Positions 51,559 through 59,447 of a DNA stretch of 64,000 nucleotides are shown here, piece by piece (the stretch's first letter is position 1; each line of letters begins with the position of its first letter). Position numbers and translations under genes: made by a program. Under the pieces are notes generated by a model, which made no database searches, was not told the DNA's origin, and saw nothing but the letters and a program-made list of their open reading frames with translations. The DNA is from Terripilifer sp031921685 (GTDB lineage: Bacteria > Pseudomonadota > Alphaproteobacteria > Rhizobiales > Beijerinckiaceae). Location: assembly GCF_031921685.1 (NCBI RefSeq), contig NZ_JAPDHU010000003.1, forward strand, positions 1-64,000, given 5' to 3'.

Positions 51559-51894
51559 ATGACCTACGTCGTCACGGAAGCTTGCATCCGATGCAAATAC
51601 ACAGATTGCGTCGAGGTTTGCCCTCAACAGGCCTTCCGTGACGGCGTCAATTTCGTCGTTATCGACCCCGCCGCTTGTGCCAATTGCGGCCTTTGCGAAA
51701 TGGTCTGTCCGGTCAATGCGATTTACCCGGACTACGGGCTACCGGAAGCACAAATCCGGTTTCGCGCGCTAAATGCGGAACTCGCTGCTCAATGGCCGCA
51801 GGCACGCCCACGAATGCCTTTGCCAGACGCCCAAAAATGGCATGAAGTTCCGGAAAAATGGCGGTTTCTGGATCGCACCGCGCAGACCGATTGA
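51559..51894 (+). CDS. Ferredoxin, 7Fe/8Fe FdxA type
   Basis: The 111-residue protein begins TYVVTEACIRCKYTDCVEVCP and continues with CANCGLCEMVCPVNAIYP, the two cysteine clusters of seven-iron ferredoxins of the FdxA group. The first cluster has an extra Cys and lacks the later CxxxCF of classic FdxA (CPQQAF here). The C-terminal arm (LPDAQKWHEVPEKWRFLD) is typical. It should carry low-potential electrons to a partner enzyme, perhaps encoded elsewhere. Confidence 0.88.
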   Translation: MTYVVTEACIRCKYTDCVEVCPQQAFRDGVNFVVIDPAACANCGLCEMVCPVNAIYPDYGLPEAQIRFRALNAELAAQWPQARPRMPLPDAQKWHEVPEKWRFLDRTAQTD

Positions 51895-51928
51895 GCGCGG
51901 GCGACGGATCACATTCTCGCCGACCGCA

Positions 51929-52588
51929 CTATCGGACAGGCTCGACCTGATGGATTGTCAGGTGAGCCATATTGGCGGCCCTCGCTCTGTCATATTCCAG
52001 AAGCCTAGCGACCTCTTTGACCTTCGCTTCTCCATAGAGGCGGCCAAGCACATAGAGCATCGTATCAATACCAAGGCTCACACCGCCGCCGGTCACGACC
52101 GCACCACTATCGACGATCAGCGCTTCCACTGGCTTCACGCGGCCATATTCAGTTCTCATCCGTTGTAGAGGCGTATTCTCGCCAGAAACGCCGTGCCGAC
52201 GCGTCGTTGCCATTCGTCCGTCGAGCAGGCCCGCGGCGGCAAGGATCATGCCGCCCGTGCAGACCGAGGCCACATCGGCTCGCGAAGCCGTATTCTGCAG
52301 GAAGCTCAAAGTTTCCGGATCTTGGCATTGCTCCTGCCAACCAGGGCCGCCGGTTACGATCATGATGTCAAAGGGCGGGCAATCGGAAAATCCGTGGTGC
52401 GCGCGCATCATCAGATCATTGGTCAGGCGGACATCTCCGCTTTGGCGCGCAACCGTAAACATCTCGATCTGCGGAATGATCCGTCGCGCGATCGAAAGCA
52501 CACCATAAGTCGCGCCGATATCGATCGGTTCAACGTCATCATAGACAAAAATGGCGAAAGTGATGGGCCGGTCGGTCGTGGACTGCAT
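51929..52588 (-). CDS. DJ-1/PfpI-family protein (isonitrile hydratase or GlxA-like domain)
   Basis: 219 residues from the ATG at 52588, which fits the family N-terminus (FAIFVYDDVEPIDIGATYGVL); a longer start at 52648 is possible. The nucleophile Cys is in VASVCTGGMILAAAGLLDGR, with GGPG upstream and DSGAVVTGGGVSLGID later. No DNA-binding AraC domain follows. Family members include isonitrile hydratase and deglycases. It diverges from the MHS permease and shares the operator-bearing gap. Confidence 0.83.
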   Translation of the reverse strand: MQSTTDRPITFAIFVYDDVEPIDIGATYGVLSIARRIIPQIEMFTVARQSGDVRLTNDLMMRAHHGFSDCPPFDIMIVTGGPGWQEQCQDPETLSFLQNTASRADVASVCTGGMILAAAGLLDGRMATTRRHGVSGENTPLQRMRTEYGRVKPVEALIVDSGAVVTGGGVSLGIDTMLYVLGRLYGEAKVKEVARLLEYDRARAANMAHLTIHQVEPVR

Positions 52589-52710
52589 TAGCGGATATAA
52601 AAACAGCCCGCCCTTAAAGTCAACTTTTTCAAGACGAAAGTTGCCCATCTCGATGGCGACTAGAGCGCTTTTTGAGCAAAAAATGCCGTTATTTCAGGCT
52701 TATCCCTATA

Positions 52711-52754
52711 TTGACTCAGTTTCCCACGCCAATAAAATGTTTCCCAAAAGGAAA
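52711..52754 (+). promoter_or_regulatory. Promoter and XRE-cupin operator C before the MHS permease
   Basis: TTGACT (52711-52716), 16-bp spacer, TAAAAT (52733-52738). TTTCCCAAAAGGAAA follows at 52740-52754, covering the expected start point, with the same 15-bp layout as sites A and B but a less symmetrical core. A half-like TATCCC lies just before the -35 box (52701-52706). Confidence 0.55.
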
Positions 52755-52817
52755 TATATAAAGCGATGCTGCGTTAAGGACGATCCACGTAACCCACTCA
52801 ACAGGCGAGGGCGAAAC

Positions 52818-54134
52818 ATGAGCAATCCATCGGTGGCCGTTGGCGTTGTGCAGGAAAAGGAAAAGAAAGGAGGCATGGCCTCCGTCGTTTTCGCCGGCTC
52901 GGTTGGGACAATCATCGAGTGGTATGATTTCCTGATCTACGGAACCGCAGCGGCGCTTGTCTTCAACACCTTGTTCTTTCCCAATATCGATCCGCTCACC
53001 GGCACGCTCGCCGCGCTGGGAACTTATGCCGCCGGCTTTCTCGCGCGCCCCATTGGTGGCGCCATCTTCGGTCACTACGGTGATCGGATCGGCCGAAAAA
53101 CCATGCTGATGATCACCATGATCATCATGGCGCTTGGCACATTCGCCGTCGGTATTTTGCCGACCTATGACCAGATCGGAATCTGGGCGCCAATTCTGCT
53201 GATCACGCTGCGTCTCATCCAAGGCATCGGGTTGGGCGGCGAATGGGGCGGCGCATCTCTGATGGTGTTGGAACACGCGCCATCACGCTGGCGCGGTTTT
53301 TTTGGCAGCCTGGTTCAGATCGGTTTCCCGCTTGGCCTCGTCACGTCCTCCGGGGTCTTCGCTTTAGTCACGATGCTGCCTGAAGCCGATTTCAAAGCCT
53401 GGGGATGGCGCATTCCCTTCCTGCTCAGCATTGTTCTGCTTGGCGTCGGCTGGCTTGTGCGCTCCCGCGTGCCGGAATCGCCCGTCTTCGAAGAGAACAA
53501 GCGACGCGGCGACATTTCGGAAAATCCACTGCTCGAAGTGATTTCCAAGAATCCGAAAAACTTCCTCATCGCGGTGGGATTGAAGATTTCCGAAGTGTCG
53601 TGGGTCTACATCCTGACGATCTTCGTCGTGCTCTACGCGACGTCGCAACTCCAACTGCCAAAAACGCTACTCTTGAATGCAATCTTCATCGCCGCGCTGG
53701 TCGAGGTCATCACGATTCCGCTTTTCGGCTATCTGTCGGATCTTTATGGACGGCGCGTATTTTACTTCGCCGGTACACTCTTCACCTTCGCTTTCGCCTT
53801 TCCTCTATTCTGGCTGATCGAAACTAAGGACCCGCAAATCATCACGCTGACCATCGTCGCGGCGCTCAGCTTCGGGCACGGCACCATGTTCGGCTTGCAA
53901 TCAGCATATTTTCCTGAATTGTTTGGCACGCGCGTGCGCTACAGCGGTGCTTCCGTCGGCTTCCAGGTCGCGGCCGCGCTCGGCGGCGGCTTTGCGCCCC
54001 TTATCGCGACGGCGCTCGCCGGCTACATGGGCGGTACGGCCGGCGTATCGGTAATGTTGATCCTGCTCGCAGCGATTACATTCATCGCAACGATCTGCGC
54101 TCGGGAAACCAAAGATGATTCGCTGACGAATTGA
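52818..54134 (+). CDS. MHS-family metabolite:H+ symporter
   Basis: 438 residues from the ATG at 52818 (GAGGGCG upstream). It has about 12 helices, with the family features GTIIEWYDFLIYGTAAAL, RPIGGAIFGHYGDRIGRK and GLGGEWGGASLMVLEH. The family imports carboxylates such as 2-oxoglutarate, citrate, shikimate or proline betaine with protons. It is the likely entry route for the substrate sensed by the XRE-cupin regulator. Confidence 0.9.
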   Translation: MSNPSVAVGVVQEKEKKGGMASVVFAGSVGTIIEWYDFLIYGTAAALVFNTLFFPNIDPLTGTLAALGTYAAGFLARPIGGAIFGHYGDRIGRKTMLMITMIIMALGTFAVGILPTYDQIGIWAPILLITLRLIQGIGLGGEWGGASLMVLEHAPSRWRGFFGSLVQIGFPLGLVTSSGVFALVTMLPEADFKAWGWRIPFLLSIVLLGVGWLVRSRVPESPVFEENKRRGDISENPLLEVISKNPKNFLIAVGLKISEVSWVYILTIFVVLYATSQLQLPKTLLLNAIFIAALVEVITIPLFGYLSDLYGRRVFYFAGTLFTFAFAFPLFWLIETKDPQIITLTIVAALSFGHGTMFGLQSAYFPELFGTRVRYSGASVGFQVAAALGGGFAPLIATALAGYMGGTAGVSVMLILLAAITFIATICARETKDDSLTN

Positions 54135-54146
54135 AGTCCGCAGAAA

Positions 54147-54178
54147 GCGGATATTGCGGCGCAAATCGCAATATCCGC
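54147..54178. terminator. Bidirectional terminator between MHS permease and LysR genes
   Basis: Perfect 12-bp stem GCGGATATTGCG / CGCAATATCCGC with an 8-nt loop, in the convergent gap. Confidence 0.75.
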
Positions 54179-54229
54179 ACCCTGCTGTAATCCGCCGTGA
54201 ATTTGACGCGCCGGGTCGTTATCAGAGGC

Positions 54230-55126
54230 TCAATCGCTCCAGCTCGCCGCCAGCATATCGCGAAAGCGCTGCGCGGCAGGTGAAAGCCGCACATGGCGGC
54301 GTTCGACGATCCCGATCGTTCGCCGGATCACCGGATCGCGGATCGTCTTGGTGATGATGATCGGATGGTCGCCTTGTGGCGTCGCCAGACGTGGCAGCAC
54401 CGAAGCACCCAAGCCTGCTTCTACGAGCCCCAGCGAAGTCGACAGATGGTTGACCTCGCAGAGCCATTGCAGACGGATGGCGCTTTTCGACAGCGCCGTA
54501 TCGAGCAGCACGCGATTGCCGCTCGACTTACTGACGCCGATCAGCGGCATGTCCTGCAAGTCCGCCCAGGTCAGATCGTCACGCTCGGCCAGCGGATGAT
54601 CGCGCCGACAGGCGAGCACAAAAGGATCATCTGACAGCGGCGTGAAGGTCAGATCGGGATCTGAGGCACCGAGCAGATTAAGGCCAAACTCGACTTCGCC
54701 GCGCGCCACGCTGGCCAGACATTCGCCCGCCCCTTCATCGACGATGCGAAAGCGAATACGCGGATAGAGCGCGTTGAAAGCCTGAACGACGCGCGGCAGG
54801 AAGTAGAAGGCGGCAGTCGGAATGCAGGCGATGTTGACCTGCCCATGCTGCACGCGGCCGAGATCGCTGATCGAGAGAAGCGATGTTTCCAGCTCGTCGA
54901 TCATGCGACGAACCAAAGGTTCAAGGCCCCGGCCGATCGCCGTCAGCGCTACCTTGCGCGTCGAGCGTTCGAATAACGGCGCACCGATCGCGGCCTCCAG
55001 CCCTTGGATGCGGCGCGTCAACGCCGGCTGCGACATGGCCAGATGATCGGCAGCCCGATGAAAGCCACCGAAATCGATGACCGCCAAAAAGGCTCGCAAG
55101 TCGAGAAGTTCGAAATTGATCCGCAT
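54230..55126 (-). CDS. LysR-family transcriptional regulator
   Basis: The 298-residue protein has an N-terminal winged helix (LRAFLAVIDFGGFHRAADHL, then SQPALTRRIQGLEAAIGAPLF) and a periplasmic-binding-like effector domain. It lies downstream of a Bug receptor and a PrpF-like gene on the same strand rather than divergent from them, which is less usual for LysR. It probably responds to the pathway's carboxylate. Confidence 0.88.
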   Translation of the reverse strand: MRINFELLDLRAFLAVIDFGGFHRAADHLAMSQPALTRRIQGLEAAIGAPLFERSTRKVALTAIGRGLEPLVRRMIDELETSLLSISDLGRVQHGQVNIACIPTAAFYFLPRVVQAFNALYPRIRFRIVDEGAGECLASVARGEVEFGLNLLGASDPDLTFTPLSDDPFVLACRRDHPLAERDDLTWADLQDMPLIGVSKSSGNRVLLDTALSKSAIRLQWLCEVNHLSTSLGLVEAGLGASVLPRLATPQGDHPIIITKTIRDPVIRRTIGIVERRHVRLSPAAQRFRDMLAASWSD

Positions 55127-55176
55127 ACGGCATTGTCGGGCGCAATCACGCGCCCGACAAGAGTGTCATTCGCCGA

Positions 55177-56148
55177 TCAATTGATGATGGTGCTGGATTT
55201 TTTCACCACATCCGCCCAGCGCGCCGATTCCTCGACCATCATCTTGCGGAAATCTTCGGCCGTCGATCCAATCGGCTCAGCGCCCTCGTTGGCGAAGCGC
55301 TCGCGGATCAACGGGCTATTGATCGCATCGACGCTGGCGGTGCGCAGCTTGGCGACCACTTCCGGCGGCGTACCCTTCGGCACCACGAAACCATACCAAG
55401 CGCCCGTCTCATAGTTCTTGATGCCGCTTTCGGCCAGGGTCGGCACATTCGGCAATGCCTTGGTGCGCTTCTCGGTGGTGACCGCCAGCGCCTTCACCGT
55501 GCCAGCGGCAACCAGGCCGGAAACGGACGGCATGGTCGTGATCATGAAATCGGTCTGGCCGCTGACGAGATCGTTGAGCGCCGGGCCGGCACCGCGATAC
55601 GGCACATGGGTGATGTCGAGATTGCCCAACTGCGCCATCAGCACGGCAGCGAGATGGCTGGCCGAGCCATTGCCGGCGCTGCCATAGCTGAGTTTCGCTG
55701 GGTTCTTCTTCACGAAATCGAGGAAGTCGGCAATCGTGTTGAACTGCGACTTCGCCGGAACGACCAGCACCAACGGTGCCGAGGTCAGAAGCGTGACGGG
55801 CTCGAAAGCCTGCAGCGGATCAACCTTGATGTTCTTGAAGATGTGCGGATTGACCACCATCGGGCCTTGGTTGGCCATCAACACGGTGTAACCATCGGCC
55901 GGCGACGTCGCGACGATCTGCGACGCAAGATTGCCGCCGGCCGTGCCATTGTTTTCGACCACCATGGTTTGGCCGAGCTTCTCGCTGACCGCTTGCGCGA
56001 CGAGGCGCGCAATGGCGTCCGTGCCGCCGCCGGCCGCATAAGGCACCATCAGCTTGATCGGCCGTTCCGGAAATTCCTGCGCGACGGCAGGTGCAAGACC
56101 AGCCAGAGTCGCAATCACAACAGCATGAACGAGACGTCGAGTGAGCAT
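55177..56148 (-). CDS. Bug/TctC-family periplasmic solute receptor
   Basis: 323 residues from the ATG at 56148 (GGAGGGAAAC upstream). It has a signal peptide (RRLVHAVVIATLAGLAPAVAQ) and the Bug fold FPERPIKLMVPYAAGGGTDAI and ENNGTAGGNLASQI. It is the third Bug receptor in the window without TctA/TctB. It sits 32 bp after the tautomerase gene and 50 bp before LysR; a tricarboxylate or aromatic-acid breakdown product is the likely ligand. Confidence 0.9.
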   Translation of the reverse strand: MLTRRLVHAVVIATLAGLAPAVAQEFPERPIKLMVPYAAGGGTDAIARLVAQAVSEKLGQTMVVENNGTAGGNLASQIVATSPADGYTVLMANQGPMVVNPHIFKNIKVDPLQAFEPVTLLTSAPLVLVVPAKSQFNTIADFLDFVKKNPAKLSYGSAGNGSASHLAAVLMAQLGNLDITHVPYRGAGPALNDLVSGQTDFMITTMPSVSGLVAAGTVKALAVTTEKRTKALPNVPTLAESGIKNYETGAWYGFVVPKGTPPEVVAKLRTASVDAINSPLIRERFANEGAEPIGSTAEDFRKMMVEESARWADVVKKSSTIIN

Positions 56149-56180
56149 GTTTCCCTCCACAAGAATCGCAGTTTTCAGTT

Positions 56181-57311
56181 TCAGTGGTCGTCGTAAAGCG
56201 AGGCGGGCACGAGCACCCGGCCCTCAAAAATGCGGCGCGCCGTGCGCACCAGTTCAGCGCGCAGAACACGCTCGCCATCGACTTGCATGGCGACGGTGAT
56301 CTGACCGCTGGGATGTTCCACGGCGACGGCCTCGCCTTTCGGCGTGGCGATGTCGAAAGCAATCGTTCCTTCAAGCCGCGCGGCGGCGGCAACGCAAAGC
56401 GCGCCAGTCGCCGAATGAGCGCGATGACAGGAATCGGGAACAAGATAACGCGAGGTGATGGCACCCCCGTGCCGCGCCGGCGACAGAATACCGATCTTAG
56501 GGATCACCCGTCCCGTCACATCGCCGAGCCCCATGCGGCGACCCGCCTCACGGCGCAGACGCTCAAGGCGGGCATAGAGGGCCGTATTGGCATCGATCTC
56601 AGTCGGCGCTTCATCACCGGCCAGCCCAACTGCATCGGCCCGCACCAGCATCATCGGCATCGCATAGTCGATGAGCGTCACGGCGACGTCTTCGATCATC
56701 TCTCGTCGTTGGCCCGTCGGAAACAAAGCGCCAGTCTTGCCGCCGGCCGCATCGCCGAAGCTCAAGCGAATGGGCGCCGCAGAACCCGCGACGCCATCGA
56801 TCATCGTGTCACCGTCATAGGCGACTTCGCCGCCAGGCGTCTGAATGACCGCTTCGACAAGGCTCTTGGTGTTGCGATTGAAGATACGGACGGTGGTTTC
56901 GCCGTCCTGCGCTTCGACCAAACCGGCTTCGATGGCGAACGGGCCGACCGCGGACAGCATGTTGCCGCAGTTCGGCCCGGTATCGACCGCAGCCCGGTCG
57001 ATCGCGACCTGGGCGAAGAGATAATCGACATCGGCGAGCGGATGGGACGGGCGGCCGACGATGGCCACTTTGCTGGTCAGCGAATTAGCGCCACCGAGCC
57101 CATCGATCTGTAGCGGATGGGGCGAGCCCATCACCGTCAGCAGGAATTGGTCGCGCGCCGCCTCATCCTTTGGCAGGTCCTCTTCCAGCAGGAAAGGACC
57201 GCGCGAGGTGCCGCCGCGCATCAAAACGCAGGACACTTTGCGTTGCCGCGCCGGTTTTTTCGGAGCGGCGATCGGCTGAGAGAAGGTCGGAGATACGTCG
57301 ATCAGGCTCAT
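56181..57311 (-). CDS. PrpF/GalD-like isomerase (4-oxalomesaconate tautomerase-like)
   Basis: The 376-residue protein of the PrpF superfamily has VLMRGGTSRGPFLLEEDLP, LGGANSLTSKVAIVG, a Cys in DTGPNCGNMLSAVGPFA and a second conserved Cys in DSCHRAHSATGAL. Members include 2-methylaconitate isomerase and GalD/LigU tautomerases of gallate and protocatechuate breakdown. No prpC/D genes are adjacent, so the GalD/LigU-type role is favoured. The start has GAAGG upstream. Confidence 0.8.
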   Translation of the reverse strand: MSLIDVSPTFSQPIAAPKKPARQRKVSCVLMRGGTSRGPFLLEEDLPKDEAARDQFLLTVMGSPHPLQIDGLGGANSLTSKVAIVGRPSHPLADVDYLFAQVAIDRAAVDTGPNCGNMLSAVGPFAIEAGLVEAQDGETTVRIFNRNTKSLVEAVIQTPGGEVAYDGDTMIDGVAGSAAPIRLSFGDAAGGKTGALFPTGQRREMIEDVAVTLIDYAMPMMLVRADAVGLAGDEAPTEIDANTALYARLERLRREAGRRMGLGDVTGRVIPKIGILSPARHGGAITSRYLVPDSCHRAHSATGALCVAAAARLEGTIAFDIATPKGEAVAVEHPSGQITVAMQVDGERVLRAELVRTARRIFEGRVLVPASLYDDH

Positions 57312-57441
57312 GGGCCTTCGGATACGCGATCATCTCTCTTCCGATAATTGCAAAGATAAGAGATATTGATCCGAAAATCGTATCAATAATGCCGCTTCTA
57401 CGGCCAACCTGCTCTCGTGTTTGGCAAATCGGCCCGATGTC

Positions 57442-58044
57442 TCAGGCCGATTTATCAGTTTTGGTGACGATCTCGCTCGCCTCGTTGAGCTTGGCGATAA
57501 TCGCCTGGAGCTGGGCCTCGTCGATCGGACCTTCCGACAGGCGCTGGCGCAGAGCCTGGCGAAGTCGGTGGAAAGCTTCCCGCAGTGTCGGCTGCGGACC
57601 GCGCGCTGCGCCCACCTGCTCGACATAGGCAAAGGCCGCATCGACGGTTTTACGATTGGCGGCGAGCGCCGCAGCACCTTCTTCCGTCAGCGTATAAAGC
57701 TTACGGCCATCGGCACTTTCGCTCACCGTGAGCTGCCCCATCTCCTGCAAGAGCGTCAGCGTCGGATAGATCGTGCCGGCGCTCGGCGTGTAGACGCCGT
57801 TGGATTTCTCTTCGATCGCTTTGATGATCTCGTAGCCGTGGCGCGGCTTCTCCGCGATGAGCTGCAGGATGACCAGTCTCAGGTCGCCATGTTCGAAGAA
57901 GCGGCCCAGCCGCGCGCGCCGGCCGCCTTCGCGACCACCATGGCGACCAAACCGATGCCCTTCCGGACCTTTCAGATAGCGGTCTCCGCCCATGTGGCGG
58001 CCGCGATGCCATCCCTCGGAACAGCCAAATTTGTGAAATTTCAT
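57442..58044 (-). CDS. PadR-family transcriptional regulator
   Basis: The 200-residue protein has a Gly/Arg/His-rich N-terminal tail (about 1-45), the PadR winged helix (LRLVILQLIAEKPRHGYEIIKAIEE, SAGTIYPTLTLLQEMG, RKLYTLTEEGAA) and a C-terminal helical dimerisation arm. The His-rich tail (HRGRH, RFGRHGG) could bind metal. Three copies of a GATAYATCGAA element sit directly before its start, so autoregulation is likely. It follows the methyltransferase gene by 130 bp. Confidence 0.87.
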   Translation of the reverse strand: MKFHKFGCSEGWHRGRHMGGDRYLKGPEGHRFGRHGGREGGRRARLGRFFEHGDLRLVILQLIAEKPRHGYEIIKAIEEKSNGVYTPSAGTIYPTLTLLQEMGQLTVSESADGRKLYTLTEEGAAALAANRKTVDAAFAYVEQVGAARGPQPTLREAFHRLRQALRQRLSEGPIDEAQLQAIIAKLNEASEIVTKTDKSA

Positions 58045-58063
58045 AGTTACTTACATCCATTTA

Positions 58064-58108
58064 GATACATCGAAAAATTCGATATATCGATAAATAAGAT
58101 ATATCGAA
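58064..58108. promoter_or_regulatory. Triple PadR operator (GATAYATCGAA)
   Basis: The copies are GATACATCGAA at 58064-58074, an inverted copy at 58078-58088 (within the palindrome TCGATATATCGA, 58079-58090), and GATATATCGAA at 58098-58108, all 20-64 bp before the PadR start. Confidence 0.7.
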
Positions 58109-58173
58109 ACTCAGAATGTGCAAGGACCCATCGCGAAAATTTTGAAGAATTGCCGGGCGCGCTGGCCGGCGCA

Positions 58174-58776
58174 TTAGCCCAGTTGCGCAAGCCAGATGGT
58201 GTGGCCGCCACAGGCAGGGTCTTCGACCGCATGCGCCACGATCTCGAACCCTTGGGCCTCAAGCAGACGCCGATATTCATCCGCATCGAGACTGGCGTGA
58301 TAAAGCGGCTCACCCTCCAGTTCGCCAATCGCATCCCCTGCGGAAGGCCCGCTGGTGAACATCAGAACCGCGCCCACCGATGCATGCTGACGAAAGACGG
58401 GAAACATCGTCCGTTGATCGGCCGCCGACAGGTGAAAGAAACTGTCCCAGGCGATGAGCCCATGGAAGACCTTGCCCAGCGACAGACTACGCATATCCGC
58501 CACCACCGCCTCTTGCTGCGGAAAATGGTCCACGAACATCGCGATCATCTCGGGTGATGAATCGACCCCAGTCACATCGAACCCACGTTCGGTGAGATAG
58601 CTTGCCATGGGCTCACCAGAACCACATCCGATATCGAGAATGGAAGATTGCGCTGGCAGCAATGCGCAAAACCGCTCGAGCCAAGCGCCTTCCATCAGTC
58701 GGTTGCCTCGCGCCCGCGACCAGGCGCGAGCGTGCCGGCGATAAAGCGCAACGATATCGTCGGCCGCCGACGGCAT
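58174..58776 (-). CDS. Class I SAM-dependent methyltransferase
   Basis: The 200-residue protein has the SAM loop LDIGCGSGEP (about 42-51), the acidic end of the next strand in VTGVDSSPEMI, and DSFFHL. It is a small, single-domain enzyme with an unknown target. Its ATG overlaps the stop of the GNAT gene (TAATG), so the two are coupled. Confidence 0.85.
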   Translation of the reverse strand: MPSAADDIVALYRRHARAWSRARGNRLMEGAWLERFCALLPAQSSILDIGCGSGEPMASYLTERGFDVTGVDSSPEMIAMFVDHFPQQEAVVADMRSLSLGKVFHGLIAWDSFFHLSAADQRTMFPVFRQHASVGAVLMFTSGPSAGDAIGELEGEPLYHASLDADEYRRLLEAQGFEIVAHAVEDPACGGHTIWLAQLG

Positions 58777-59426
58777 TATGTGCCAGAAACCGACTTGGCC
58801 ATCATCGCGCCAAGGGCTTCGCGCTGCTGGCCTTGCGGATCAAAATTCTGAGGATCGAGCCAACGCTCGAACACAGTTTTACGCGCCGGCCACTCTCGAT
58901 CGAGCATGGAAAACCAAGCCGTATCACGGCTTTTCCCATGAACCAGCATGTGCTGCCGGAAAACGCCCTCAAAGGTGAAGCCATAGCGCAGAGCGGCGCG
59001 ATAGGACGGCGCATTGAGCCGATCGCATTTCCACTCCAGCCGCCGATAGTGCATCGTCTCGAACGCATGACGCGCCATCAGATAAACCGCTTCCGTCGCG
59101 GCGGCCGATCGCTGCAACGGCGGCGCGAAAAACACATCGCCGATTTCGATCGACCGATGCGCCGGTTCATCGCGCAGGAACGATAGAAAGCCGCTGGCCC
59201 GACCACCCACCGGAACACAGGCATAGTAGCGCCGCTCTTTCGACGTCTCGCGTCGCTGGACGAAAGCCGCGAAGGCCTCGCGATCATGCGTCGGACGGTC
59301 CGCCATGAAGCGGCAGAGGTCTTCGAGGTCGGCCCCTGTCAATGCCGCGAAGAGATCGTCCGCATGACGCTGACTGATCGGCTCCAACGTCACGAACCGG
59401 CCGTGGAAATCACTGCTTTCGCTCAT
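58776..59426 (-). CDS. GNAT-family acetyltransferase (RimJ/L-like)
   Basis: The 216-residue protein has ERRYYACVPVGGRASGFLSF, GDVFFAPPLQRSAAATEAVYLM (acetyl-CoA region) and WKCDRLNAPSYRAALRYGFTFEG, as in ribosomal-protein and small-molecule acetyltransferases. It starts 21 bp after the RND pump gene on the same strand, so it may be part of that transcript and modify the pump's substrate (inference). Confidence 0.87.
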   Translation of the reverse strand: MSESSDFHGRFVTLEPISQRHADDLFAALTGADLEDLCRFMADRPTHDREAFAAFVQRRETSKERRYYACVPVGGRASGFLSFLRDEPAHRSIEIGDVFFAPPLQRSAAATEAVYLMARHAFETMHYRRLEWKCDRLNAPSYRAALRYGFTFEGVFRQHMLVHGKSRDTAWFSMLDREWPARKTVFERWLDPQNFDPQGQQREALGAMMAKSVSGT

Positions 59427-59447
59427 ACCGCTTCCACCCCAGCCGCC

